From Pagrus major (taxonomy: Eukaryota; Chordata; Actinopteri; Spariformes; Sparidae), in NCBI RefSeq assembly GCF_040436345.1, contig NC_133237.1, forward strand, positions 26,789,749-26,853,748: 64,000 nucleotides of DNA, given 5' to 3'. Below, one piece after another: positions 21,001 to 50,978 of the stretch. The notes beneath the pieces were generated by a model. The model was not told the origin of the DNA, did not search any database, and was given only the letters and a program-made list of their open reading frames with translations. Positions within the stretch are counted from its first letter, which is position 1, and each line of letters starts with the position of its first letter. A program made the translations under genes and the position numbers.

Positions 21001-23686
21001 GTTGTCTGGTATCTGCTCTCTGCTCCTCACAAACCCTCCTGGAAGCTCAGTACAGAAAGATATTTACTGTGTTAGACAAGTTATGTGAAAAGTACTGATC
21101 CATGTGTTGATGTTTAGTATTCTGTTTGATGCTACTGAGATAAACGTCCAGGCATCAAAGTTTGCTTTTCCTGGAAAAGAGTTTAAGGCTTTTAGACGAG
21201 TAAATGTTACCTTTCATTAGCTGAATATAGCTCATCACTCATATTCCCCTCTCTTTTTCCGTATCCTGTCCGTTGTTGCGTCCTCTCCTGGCCCTGCGGT
21301 CGTCCTCCTGCCAGGAGAAGTATGAGACGCAGCACTCTGAGGCCTACCGACAGATCTCCACCCTGGAGGGAGACCTGGCTGAGACCACGGCCGTCAGAGA
21401 CCAGCTTCACAAATACATCAGAGAGCTGGAGCAGGCCAACGACGACCTGGAGAGGACCAAGAGGTCAGAGGACGCTCACACACGTGGCTTTAACAATCTG
21501 ATTAAACCAATTTTAGCCATAACTGTAAACCTACGAAAAGAAAAATGAGACAGGCTGGCTGCAGAAACGTAGGGAAACAACGGCTGCCTTCATCAGCAAC
21601 ACGACAGCTTCTCACTGTGTGTGTTTCAGGGCGACCATCATGTCACTGGAGGACTTTGAGCAGAGGATGAACCAGGTGATCGAGAGGAACGCCTTCCTGG
21701 AGAGCGAGCTGGACGAGAAGGAGAATCTGTTGGAGTCGGTCCAGAGGCTGAAGGACGAGGCCAGAGGTAGAGATTCACTGATCTGCCGTCAGATAAATCT
21801 GGTTGTTACTGTCGTGGAGGTTTGAAATATCTGTGTGATGGGATTTAGCCAGCCGACAATTTTACATGATGTAAACACAAATTACATCCAGTGTCTTAGC
21901 GGTAGAATCACCATTACCCAATTAAAAACTGTGACACGATCAGTGTTTAAACCCGCTGAGACGAGCGTGACTTCACTTTGCTTTTCTGTTCTGTTATGTG
22001 AAAACAGTTTTAGTTGTAGCTCCCATTCTCTCCAGGAAGTTCCCAGACTGTTGGCGAAGTGACTTAACTTCTGTTTCTGTTGCAGTTCATAAACCAGCTA
22101 AACAGAAATTACACAAACTAAAACCAAAACAGTACACTAGCTTATGTTCCTCTGTTTGCACTGAAAACCTTTTATGTGTGTGTCAGACCTGAGACAGGAG
22201 CTGGCGGTGCAGCAGAAACAGCAGGTCCAGGACAGGAAGCCGTCTCTCAGCAGTGCAGTCAAAGAGCCTTCCTCCTCCTCCTCCTCCTCCTCCTCCACCT
22301 CCTCATCCTTGGCTGGTCTGCCCACCCCGCCCCTCACCCCTCCAGACAAAAGAGCAGAGGACAAAACCACGTCGTCCTCCAACCAGCCCGCCCCGTCTGT
22401 CAGCACGCCGTCAAGACCTACAGCCACCACAGAGTCCTTCAGCACCCCGCTGCCCTCCATCAGCAGAGGTCGGCCCATCAGTCTTCTTCTTCTTCTTCTT
22501 CTTCTTCTTCATTTTCTTCTTCATTTTCTTCTTTTTCTTCTTCGGTCTTTTTCTTTTTCTTTGTCTTTTTCCATTTTCTTCTTCTTTTTCTTCATCTCCT
22601 CCTCCAAACCGCAGGCTACCTTATCTTAAGACTGAAGTCACTGCTTAGGACAAAAACAGCACTTTTTATAATCAATTAATTGTTTATGTAAATCGTCAAA
22701 ACATTATCTGATTTCATCTGTTCCAGTGGGAGGATGGCGGGAAGTTTTCCTGTTTTTATTTTATTATTTATGACTTGATTTTCTCCACATTCATCAGCTG
22801 TTGTGTCCCTGCAGGTGAAAGCCTCTCGGGGACTCCTCTCACCACGTCGGCGAGAATCTCGGCTCTGAACATCGTTGGAGAGCTGCTGAGAAAAGTCGGG
22901 GTAAGAGCTTCGCTTGTGATTTGGACCCAAAGGACCAAAGAGAAGTCGCTGTTTAAAAGAATCAGCCCTTTCTGTTTTCTTCAACTGGTGACTTATCATG
23001 TGACGCTGCAGGGTGCCTCTGCTTTTCCTCTCAAATGCACATAAATACTTTTTTTCATGGTTTGTTATTAGTTTGGAAAAACGCTTTATTTGAACCGATA
23101 TTTTTTAGGAATGTGCTTCAAATCGAATGTACTTGATGTTCAACATAATCTGGTGTTTCATCGACACTCCCGGCATGTTAAGGCGAGGAATAATGTCGAG
23201 GCAGCTGGCAGTGGGCATCATTCTGGAAATGATTTTGACGAGCTGTGAAAGGGAGACGAGCACACCGGTATGAAGCTGAATGTTTTTGGGAGAACTTGAA
23301 CAGTTTTCTTCACTGTACGTAGAACCTGGAGTCGAAGCTGGCGTCGTGTCGGGAGTACGTCAACGAGCAGGCGCCGAACCGCAGAGGTCCCGCTGGAGGA
23401 CAGGCGGCGGCGTCGGGCCAGAACAGCTCCTCAGAGACTCATCCTACCAACGGCCTCTACAATAAGGGGTGAGCTGCCAGTCATCGAGTATATTTCTTCC
23501 TGTCCGGGGAGAAAGGCTTTATTTATTTTAGATATACTGATGAAATCTATACGTCTAATGGTTTTCTAAAGGTATGTTTTTAAGCCTGGCAGTCGTTGAG
23601 GAAACAGATCCCTGAGTGTGTTTGTTGTGTTTCGCAGGCTGGTGAAGAGGTTAGACTTCGGAGCGGGACCCAAACTGCTGCTGTGA
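18091..23686 (+). CDS. nde1: nuclear distribution protein nudE homolog 1
   Basis: Eight coding exons: 18091-18176, 19072-19225, 21315-21463, 21630-21766, 22187-22468, 22815-22900, 23323-23468 and 23638-23686 (TGA). All borders are GT-AG in matching phase; the product is 362 aa. NDE1 binds LIS1 and cytoplasmic dynein at centrosomes and spindle poles and is needed for neuronal progenitor division and migration. The N-terminal half is the dynein/LIS1-binding coiled coil: [68 protein letters not shown], then [20 protein letters not shown] and [19 protein letters not shown], almost identical to mammalian NDE1. Residues about 204-216 are a serine tract encoded by TCC repeats. Residues 270-298 carry the conserved [16 protein letters not shown] segment, and the C-terminus is [19 protein letters not shown]1, the paralogue, is less likely given the gene order. 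AATAAA at 24571 and 25474 are candidate poly(A) signals. Confidence 0.95.
22481..22611 (+). repeat. polypyrimidine (CTT)n tract at the start of nde1 intron 6
   Basis: About 130 nearly pure pyrimidines, mostly CTT repeats and variants, lie immediately after the donor of the serine-rich exon. The tract ends in a good-looking acceptor sequence (ACCGCAG at 22608-22614), but no exon in the right phase is evident behind it. Confidence 0.85.
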
Positions 23687-25473
23687 AAGTTTCAGACGTC
23701 GTCCACCTCGATCCTCGATCCTCCTGCAAGCTGCTCGATTCAGCCTGGATCCCCCGGACATTTAATGGTACTGTGTGCTGCACATCATACGGACCTCTCG
23801 CTGGGAGCTGCAGGGATATCACGGATGGATACTTTGTTACCGGCTCTTGGTTTGTTTGTCAGCGGGACTTTGTCTCGGCACTCGCACTTAGCTTGAACTA
23901 ATTTACTGGACTCGTGCTGCCTGTCACCTCCTTCGTGTTTGTTTGCCAAGTGTTTTGCTCTTTTTTTTTGTTGTCTCTTTTTATTTGTGCACAAAGCTGC
24001 GTCGACTCTGAACAGGAAGTGAACTTTAGAGACATCTGGATCACGTACAGAACCGAGCGTCTGTGCTGTCAGTTCAGTGGTCAAAACCTGTGCAATTAAA
24101 CCAAAGTGAACATTTGCTTCATGTTCAGTTTGAACACCTTCAGAGCGTCGGAGTGCTGAACACTGGAAGAGCACTTTTACCTTCACCGGAGGGTTTTTGT
24201 CTTTGAAAGCTACATTTAAGTGTTGAGGTTCAGTCCAGTCACTTTCGTCTTTTTTGTCTCATAAAACCACATCGTCAGTTGACGCTCTGCTTTTATACAG
24301 TTTGCCTCTGCAGGTGTATTTCTTGAATAACGCCTCGATTCAAACGGGCACAACTTTTGTTCCGTCCTCCACGCGGCTCCACCGGGAGCGTTTTGTCTGC
24401 ATGATTTGGTATTTTTCTGTGATTTTTGTGCTTTTTCCATGGTGTGTTTTTTGTTTTTTGAAAGTTGACCCGATGCTGTTCTTGTGTCTGACTTCCTGCC
24501 CGGCTCGATCTGCTCTGTGCAGCCCGATGCTGCTTCTGTTCAGAAAAGACTCGGGATGTTTTTTAATAATAATAAAAATAATAATAACTTTAGTTTTACA
24601 GCACCAAGTTACAGTGTTTTATAATAAAAACAGTAAGTACCATCAGTTAAGGAAAAGCTATATAAGAACTTCCTGTGGGTCACTTCTACGCGTCAAACAT
24701 TGTCTCGAATAGTCGCGTTCAGCACGAGCTGGTTGAATCGTGCCGTGTGTTTCAGTCCTGGTCCTGAATGTTCTAGATGTTCTCCTGCTCCAACACACCT
24801 GATTCAAATCTGCTCATCACCTTTTACGCTAAAGTTATCAATAATCTGATGGGATGAAATTTACGGATCACATTCATGAACTTTTAGATTTTAATACACG
24901 ACCCTCAGGACAAACTTTACACTTGTAGATCTGTTTCGTTGAGGCTCCAAGAGGAGAAATCCATCAGTATTTTGTTTTTGTCCAATACTTTGATATCTGA
25001 TGTGATGAAGTTCGAGCCTGATAGTTTGTCTGGTTCGGGTCGAGTCGAGGAGGCACCTTTTAGTCCGTGGAGATGCTCGTTAGGATAAACGAACCCCTCT
25101 GCAGAGCTCTACTTCTGACTTCTCCAGGAGTGAAAAAAGGAAACGTCTTCTGTTCGTGAGGAGATTTGAAAACTTCAGTGAAGGCTACTCGTGTTTTATG
25201 TTAAAAATGAAATGTAATAGTTTGACTTGTAGTGTTATATACTGTACCTCTACTGTAGACTCACTAACATAGGTTGACTCTGTAGGTCGTGGTTAGCCGC
25301 TCAGGGTGAGAGTGAAACGACAGCAGCGGACTGGACCTTTTAATGTGAAGGTCAAAGCAGACGTGGAAAAGTTTGGTGTTTTTTTTCTGCCTTATGACTC
25401 ATTGAGAGTACTCACATGAGACCTGTTCTGCTCTTTGTTACCTTCAGTGCTGCTTAAATGTTTCTGACAAAGC

Positions 25474-25479
25474 AATAAA
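25474..25479 (+). terminator. nde1: candidate distal poly(A) signal of nde1
   Basis: An AATAAA hexamer about 1.8 kb after the nde1 stop; a proximal candidate is at 24571-24576. 3' end use cannot be decided without transcripts. Confidence 0.4.
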
Positions 25480-27243
25480 ACTTGAAATGTAAAAAATAAA
25501 AAAAGTCTTGATTTTATTTTTCTAGGAATTCAAAGAACTGAGCCGACACGTCTGGAAGGATTTAGAAGGAGTTTAATCGCACTTGATTGGTTCACAAAGC
25601 AGAAAGTCATCGTACAACTCTTCGTTTATTATACTTCTATACTGTGTCTGTGAGGTTCATCACACGGTCTAATCTCAAGAATGAATATACAACAGCTGGG
25701 TTATAAATAAAGTTTTACATTCAGTTTCCAAATAAACAGATTCTCTCTGGAATATTCTAAAAAGCCCTTTGAGGAAGTGCAGAGAAATGAAGAGATACAT
25801 CCAGTTTGTGCCTTTAGAGTCTTATTTTCCAAAAAATGAAACCAGTTTATTAAAACGTCTGAAAAAATTTCCAGAATCCTTAAAAGTCTTTTTTTATTTA
25901 ACAATTTGGATGAAAAATTAATCTGCTACGTGATTTAAAAAAAGGTTTTCAATCAATTTTTCAAGCGTTCATTAATTGTAATATATTGATTATATATTTG
26001 TCTGTCTTCTCAGTATTTTACATTTATTTTCATTTAGTATTTTGCTTTTTCTTTTAGTTAAAGAAAAGAGGACAGACAACATTCACAGCAACCTGGTTAG
26101 AAAATGTCGCAACTTGAAAAATAATGTCATAAATCATTTAATAAAATATATATTTTTAATGCAAATAGTTAAAATATTCTGGAAATAGCGTAAGAAAAGC
26201 TTCAGGTTTTGTTTAACGAACTTCTTTGTCTTTTAAAAGATGACTGTAACTATTTTTTGGAAAAACTCTCTGACTCGAATGTGACGGCACAAACTGACGT
26301 TATATATCAGAATAATTTAAACTACCCGGAATATAAATAAATCTAAATATATTAAGTTCACATAAATTATATGTTATATTAATCCACAAACGTAGAAAGT
26401 AATGGCTACTTTTTCTTTCACAAAACCTCTTGAAAGATTTCAGATGAATCCTGATGCTGCGTTTTACTTTGTATTTATTTTATTGTGTAAACTTTATTAT
26501 AGGAGTTAAAATCTGTTGCGTTCAAACCTCCTTTGTGCTCATTGCATAATAATTATTTTCTTAAATAATGAAACGCATGCCCACTAAATAAAGGTGAATA
26601 ATTTGGAGTCTAGTTGACGTCAGTAGGACTCGTCAACAGCTTCTCTCGATAGAAGATTTAAAATAAGAAATAAAATGGTGGACTAGACAGCAGAGCGTCC
26701 CGAGACAAGTAATTAAAAAGTGGATGAATGCTAACCTCAGCTAACGCGTTATCAAATGTTGTTTTACTTTGAAATACGGCGCCATGTCCCTCCATATTTT
26801 CACTATCCATCTTTCTGGAAGTGATCATTTGTCAGATTTCTCACGTTTATACTAAACTACAAAGTTTAATCGATCAGAGTTGCTAAATTTGACCTCGACA
26901 ACAAGACGGCCTCCTGAGCTGTGATTTGTTTTATGTTATTTAATTAAATTGTATATGTTTTGAGAGGGGGAGACGCAAACGAAGGCGAGCAGTACGACTT
27001 AATGGAGCTACAGAGCGAGGAAAGGAACAGAGACGTTTGGTTCGATCGGTTTAACTGATGTTTCTGTTTTTAAGAAAACTGGATTGAAGCTGCTGATATT
27101 TCTTCTGGGAGCGTCGTTTGTGTAATTATGTTGTGTAATTAATATTATAATTTGACAATAAATCAGTTTCTAGGATATCATTAAAGAAATCTTTCAAATT
27201 AAAAGCCTAACAGGTTCTGCCCACTTTAATCACAGTCGTGTCT
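25480..27243. other. space between the nde1 and myh11 3' ends
   Basis: AT-rich and without coding signal. The right part is presumably myh11 3' untranslated sequence: minus-strand AATAAA hexamers (TTTATT on the plus strand) occur at 26493-26498 and 26474-26479, about 750 bases past the myh11 stop. Confidence 0.5.
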
Positions 27244-46492
<19,249 letters not shown>

Positions 46493-46677
46493 GTTTGAAG
46501 TGTCACCGTCGGTGGTTGAGTCTGGCGTGCGGTCAGCAGCGTCGCCGTCGGAGTCGAGCGCTGGTAGTTCGGAGGCGGTCGAGCTGACGTCTGGATCGTC
46601 ACTGGGGACTGGGTCAGCCTCAGGTGGGATAATGGGAGTCGAGTTGACCTCTGACCTCGGTTTGACCTCTGGACTGC
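46493..46677 (-). other. myh11: myh11 leader part of the ATG exon, open in the myosin frame
   Basis: Upstream of the ATG the exon probably begins at an acceptor near 46677 (GTAAAAACAG|CAGTCC, minus sense). The whole stretch, about 60 codons, has no stop in the myosin frame and would read as an acidic Pro/Ser/Asp-rich peptide, but it has no in-frame ATG. The ATG at 46492 has a good context (A at -3, G at +4) and fits known MYH11 N-termini, so I treat this as 5' untranslated. Confidence 0.45.
46645..46668 (-). promoter_or_regulatory. triple AGGTCA array (DR5 + DR1) in the myh11 leader
   Basis: On the minus strand three perfect AGGTCA half sites follow in the same direction: AGGTCA, 5 bases (AACCG), AGGTCA, 1 base (G), AGGTCA. 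DR5 is the classic retinoic-acid-receptor spacing; DR1 fits RXR, HNF4 or COUP-TF partners. The array lies about 155-175 bases upstream of the start codon, next to the likely acceptor of the ATG exon. Binding is inferred from motif shape only. Confidence 0.45.
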
Positions 46678-46679
46678 TG

Positions 46680-48588
46680 TTTTTACAAACGACAGAAATT
46701 AAAATCTAAAAACTTTATGTACACAATTAAAAAAAACATGTTAAAGAGTGTGTTTTAGAGGTGGTATTGTCCCTAACTGACTGCCTTCCTGAGTGTTACT
46801 CTGCCTGCTGTGGTTGGATCATGAAAAACAATTAATAATTAGGAATAAACATTATAAGCAATTTTCTCATCATCTTGCAGGCCAAATGTGGCCCCCGTGC
46901 CCACTTTGGGCAGCTCTGCTTTTAAAAACAGAGCCAGGCTAGCTTTTTCACCCGTTTACAGCCTTTATGCTAAGCTAAGCTGATTAGCTGCCCCGTATCA
47001 ATATTTTCATCCAACTCTGGGCAAAAAAAAAGCAAATAAGTGTCTTTCTCAAAATGTCGACATGAAGTCCATGTTGATTTAATGCAGCCAGAGAGAAATC
47101 ATCCACTATATTAAGTTTATGTTTTCATAACATTGGATACTTACGCCTCGGGTCCTGGACATATATCCATATTATATCTTTATTATAGCATGAGAATCGA
47201 TATTGTCTTAATTTTTGGATATCGTTTTATGGTGATTATCTCATCAGTGTCGTCTTTTCCTGGTTTAAAAGGCTGCATCACAGTAAAGTGACGTAATTTT
47301 ATGAACTGTTTTTCTAATATTGTCTTTACCAACTTAGTCATTATATCCACATTATTATCTCATTGTGTTCATATTTTGTGAAGGCACCAAGTGTCATCCG
47401 TACAATACTGATGCAATATCGATATCGAGGTATTGTAATACAGCCTAAAAATATCACGACGATCAAAGTTAAAGTTTAGAGAAATCTTTAGTTATTATTA
47501 TCTATCAAGAGTTTAATCCTCACAAGCTAATCGTCTTCCTCGGGACTGTGTGGTCGGGTTAATCAGATTTGATTGACAGCGCTGGAAACAGAAAACTGTC
47601 AACCCATTTTGATTCAACGCCAAAACAATTTTGGATTTAAAGAGCAAAACACCACATAACTTCAGTCACAATCTCTCAGATTTAAGTAACCGTCACACAT
47701 CTCTTTCTTTGCACATCATCACAGAACAGAGAATTTCTTTTCTTCCTCCCTCTTTGACTCAAACTGCTGCCTCTCACTCAGATCATTTACATTTGGTTTG
47801 AGTGAGCTGCCTGTCAGATTACCGCTGGCACATTTCCCTAGATTTGCAATCAGCTACTTACTCACTTATCCTCGTCTGTGTGTCTTCACGCAGGTCACAA
47901 GGCTGCTTTGACCTCCCATTGACGAGCAGGCAATAAAACATGAAAAGCAGCACACAGATAAACCCTATAATCAAACAAGTGAGCTGCCATGCTGGAATGC
48001 CCATGTTTGGCTAACCCTTTGCTCCTGGTAGCTTGGTAGCCCAAAGAGGGATGCTAGGGACTTAGCAGGCATACTACCTTATAAGGTGCAGCTCATGTGT
48101 CCAGCCAAGCTTACCGTTTACACCAAAATGGTGACATGTCACAAGGTGCATCCATGTGTGGCCGTGGGCACACAGAACAGGTATGCGAGCAGAAATCAAT
48201 ATGAAGCATCTCTAATGAAGATTTTACTGAGAGATGTGAAGCTTTGAGTGAACTTAAGTCACTTAACACATCATGTTAATTATTAAAATGTCATCCTGGA
48301 GCTTTTTTAACCTTCTGACGTCACTTAAAGAGATCCAGAATAATGCAACAGGCTACTGGTTTTCAAATAAACTCACTCATTCAAACTCAAATACACTTCA
48401 CCAGCAAATATTCAACACGCATTGCTCTTGTTGTGCTTTGGTTTTAAAAATGACATAAATAAGACTTGAAGTTGTGAAAATGTTTGTTCTTCTTCAAAGT
48501 AATTTTTGCATGTTTAGATAATATGAATATCCTCGTAATGTAATGACAAAGGTCATTGCTGCAGTAAGCAATAAAGGTTGGTACTCAC
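46680..48588 (-). other. myh11 intron 1
   Basis: About 1.9 kb between the inferred non-coding exon 1 donor (48588) and the ATG exon. It carries a perfect CArG box at 48077-48086 and a degenerate one at 48001-48010 (CCATGTTTGG), and no coding signal. MYH11 intron 1 is a known site of SRF-dependent regulation in mammals. Confidence 0.5.
48077..48086. promoter_or_regulatory. perfect CArG box (SRF site) in myh11 intron 1
   Basis: CCTTATAAGG fits CC(A/T)6GG exactly and is a palindrome. It lies about 600 bases inside the inferred transcription start of myh11. SRF with myocardin drives smooth-muscle genes through such boxes, and the rat SMMHC gene needs promoter and intronic CArG elements. Confidence 0.7.
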
Positions 48589-48720
48589 TGTGCAGTGCTT
48601 CAGCCCTCAGTGCAGGTTGGAGGCTCGACTCCAGAGGAATGACAGTATCATGTCAGGTAAATGAAGTGATGCTGCTGATGATGAGGATGTCGTCCTTCCT
48701 CCTCCTCCTCTATTTAAACC
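48589..48720 (-). promoter_or_regulatory. myh11: myh11 core promoter and non-coding exon 1
   Basis: On the minus strand GGTTTAAATAG (48710-48720) is a TATA-like box. A start about 25-30 bases further would fall near 48685, and a consensus donor CACA|GTGAGT follows at 48589/48588. This predicts a non-coding exon 1 of about 95 bases, in keeping with the non-coding first exon of mammalian MYH11. It includes a short upstream frame of 14 codons (MILSFLWSRASNLH) that ends before the donor. The start site is inferred, not measured. Confidence 0.55.
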
Positions 48721-48768
48721 GGCCCGCGACACCTGGGGGTGGAGCAGCAGCGCGAGCCTGCCTCGTTG

Positions 48769-48778
48769 CCAAAGTTGG
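48769..48778. promoter_or_regulatory. CArG-like element upstream of the myh11 TATA box
   Basis: CCAAAGTTGG differs from CC(A/T)6GG at one core position and lies about 50 bases upstream of the TATA-like box, a typical place for promoter CArG elements of smooth-muscle genes. Confidence 0.4.
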
Positions 48779-48939
48779 CAGCAGCCACGAGCGACGTCCA
48801 TCCAGCCAATCAGAGCGAGAGGAGAGGTTTAATTGCTCTGCCTTTCAAAATAAAAGCTTTTGTAGAGTGGTTTACTGTTGTTAAATAATTGTGAGGTTTT
48901 ATATTTGGCAGCTTAAATGATGAGTAAATTAGTACATTT

Positions 48940-49300
48940 ACTCTGCATAGTTACAATTCTGAGGTACTTGTACTCAGTGATGAAATGTAACTAAGTACAT
49001 TTACTCAAGTGCTGTGCACAGCTAAAAATCTTTAATGTATTTTAGCCTCTAGTATGCCAAATAGTACAGGTTTTAAAAAAAACTTTAGTTTTCTTCTACA
49101 TTTGATGTATTGGTGGTGTAAAGTAACTAAATTTAGTTAAGTACTGTACATACAAGTACAATTTTTGAGGTACTTGTACTTCACTCGAGTATTCCATTTT
49201 CTGCTTTGTTATACTTCCACTCCACTATATTTTGGAGGTAAATATTGTACTTTTACTCCACTACACTTATTTTCTATACAGATTATGTGCTGCATTAGAG
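48940..49300. repeat. dispersed repeat (GAGGTACTTGTACTT...CTTCCACTCCACTA), two tandem partial copies
   Basis: TGAGGTACTTGTACTCAGTG near 48960 and TTGAGGTACTTGTACTTCAC near 49165, followed by TATACTTCCACTCCACTATA, are the reverse complement of the repeat at 3718-3815. The adjoining GCTGCATTAGAGCCAAAGTA at about 49291 recurs at 63961, where the window cuts through another copy. Confidence 0.7.
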
Positions 49301-49731
49301 CCAAAGTAGTGCACTTGTAAATGTATTTTGTCATAAATAAGATTGAAACATTTTTTTGAAAACTTTTGATACTTAAGTACATTTAATGTCAGACACTTCG
49401 CTTTTACCAAAGTACCAAAACACTTGAGTACATGCTTTGGTATTCCCATGTTTATTTGTTTTTACTGTAACATTTATCAGACAGCTGTAGTTACAACTTT
49501 GTTGTTTTCCAGATTAAGATTTTAGGAAATATACAAAAAAATTGTTTATAAAAAAAGCCTAATATTTGCAATAATGCCCAACAGTATATAAAAGTAGTTA
49601 CAATTAAGTAATTACAAGTAATTTGGTCCAAGTCTCAAACAAGTCCCACGTAATTTTTTAATCACACTTCCTTTATAACGATGAAATAGAAGATATTTCA
49701 AACCTACCAATTATTCACTCGATCTAAGTTA

Positions 49732-49759
49732 CCCCCCCCCCCCCCCAAAAAAAAAAAAA
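49732..49759. repeat. C15/A13 homopolymer junction
   Basis: A run of C is followed directly by a run of A. Lengths in such tracts are often sequencing artefacts. Confidence 0.85.
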
Positions 49760-50600
49760 CAGAACTTGTATCATACTTGAACTATAACAAAGAAATAACT
49801 TTATTTATTTATTTATTAATTTCTCAATGTCAAGTCAGGCTGCAAGTCATCAAAACAGTAACTCATGTCAGCTCCAGTGAACCTCAATGACTCAAGTCAA
49901 CATCTCTGACCTGTAATAAGATACTATATAGGCTAGCCTAACTAGCCTACCTTACCCTAACAGAAGCCACAGAAGTGTCATAATGAGTACCTTTATTTTG
50001 ATACTTTAAGTACAATTTGCTTATAATAACTTTGTACGTTACTTGTGTAACGTTTACATGGTTTTTATCTTTACTTTAACTGTTTAGAAGGAACAACAAA
50101 TCATAGGCTAATCTGCTCATGCTAGCCTCTGAATGCCAAATGCTATCTAGGCTACAATTAGCATTCAGAAAAAACAAAATCGCCTACCTGCCTCTCTTTC
50201 CAATATAGGAATGGTGTCAGAATTGACATTTTGTTTGCTATTCTTTGTTCGTTGAATGCGTTAAAAAGGTCAGTTCGATAACATTTTTATATAGTGTTAA
50301 GCTAGACTCAAGCTATCATTAGTTAAACCTTCATAACTTAAATTAACCAAACATTACTGTTAAAATAATGACAATTCAGTGTATAAGAAAGAAAAACATA
50401 TCCTGACAAGACAGCCTGGTACCCATCATGTAAATTATAAAAGCCTGTTCTACTTAAAATCAAAATTACTAAACAATTACGCTAATTTAGCTCGTCTTCT
50501 CAGACTCGCTATCTAAAAAAATGCATTTATCCACCAGCACATTAGCATTAGCCTCAACCTTAGCATGTTGATTTATGTCAAGGTCAAGGGCGTTATTAGT
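49760..50600. other. spacer between the myh11 and hoatz promoters
   Basis: AT-rich, with no open frame resembling a protein. myh11 (minus) and hoatz (plus) start about 2 kb apart and point away from each other, but dispersed repeats at 48.9-49.8 kb lie between their promoters, so a shared bidirectional promoter is unlikely. Confidence 0.55.
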
Positions 50601-50609
50601 ATATATGTC

Positions 50610-50944
50610 TATGGGCGGGGCCCCGTTGACTTCCCGCCTATGAAAATACCCGGATCTTCCGTGTTGTGCGGCCCATAGAGCATGCGCACTGGAGACTTCC
50701 GCCGACCGAGCCGGCTAACTTCCGGTTAAGCGATAAAATGCTTTAATGCCGGGGCTCTTCCCGGGTTTTTGACTTGTAGATTATTTTCTAGTAAACAGTT
50801 AGTTCACTGAAGTTATCTTTCCCCAATTGATCCGTAAATAATCATTTTTCGACCTAACTAGCTTAACTAATTTTTTTGAATTTTGCGCGGATGGTCTCTC
50901 TTGTTCTCACTGGCTTGCCGTAGTAGTCTTGTTTCCATGGTGAC
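50610..50944 (+). promoter_or_regulatory. hoatz: hoatz promoter: GC box, NRF1-like, ETS-like and X-box-like motifs
   Basis: A GGGCGGGGCC box near 50615, an NRF1-like GCATGCGCAC at 50680-50689 and ETS-like CTTCCG/CTTCCGG motifs at 50657, 50696 and 50719 lie in a short GC-rich region without a TATA box. This is the usual make-up of a housekeeping or ciliary vertebrate promoter. It ends with the X-box-like site listed separately. Confidence 0.55.
50931..50944 (-). promoter_or_regulatory. RFX X-box-like site upstream of hoatz
   Basis: Read on the minus strand, GTCACCATGGAAAC matches the X-box consensus GTNRCCNNRGYAAC at all but one defined position. RFX factors control ciliary genes through such sites close to the start. 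It lies 34 bases before the hoatz ATG. Confidence 0.55.
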
Positions 50945-50978
50945 CGCATGACAACACCAGTTAACCGTTAATGTGAAA

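Noticed and set aside
22174-22679. Overlapping plus-strand frames with long Leu/Ser/Phe runs
   Set aside because: They read through the TCC tract of a real nde1 exon and the CTT tract of the next intron in wrong frames.
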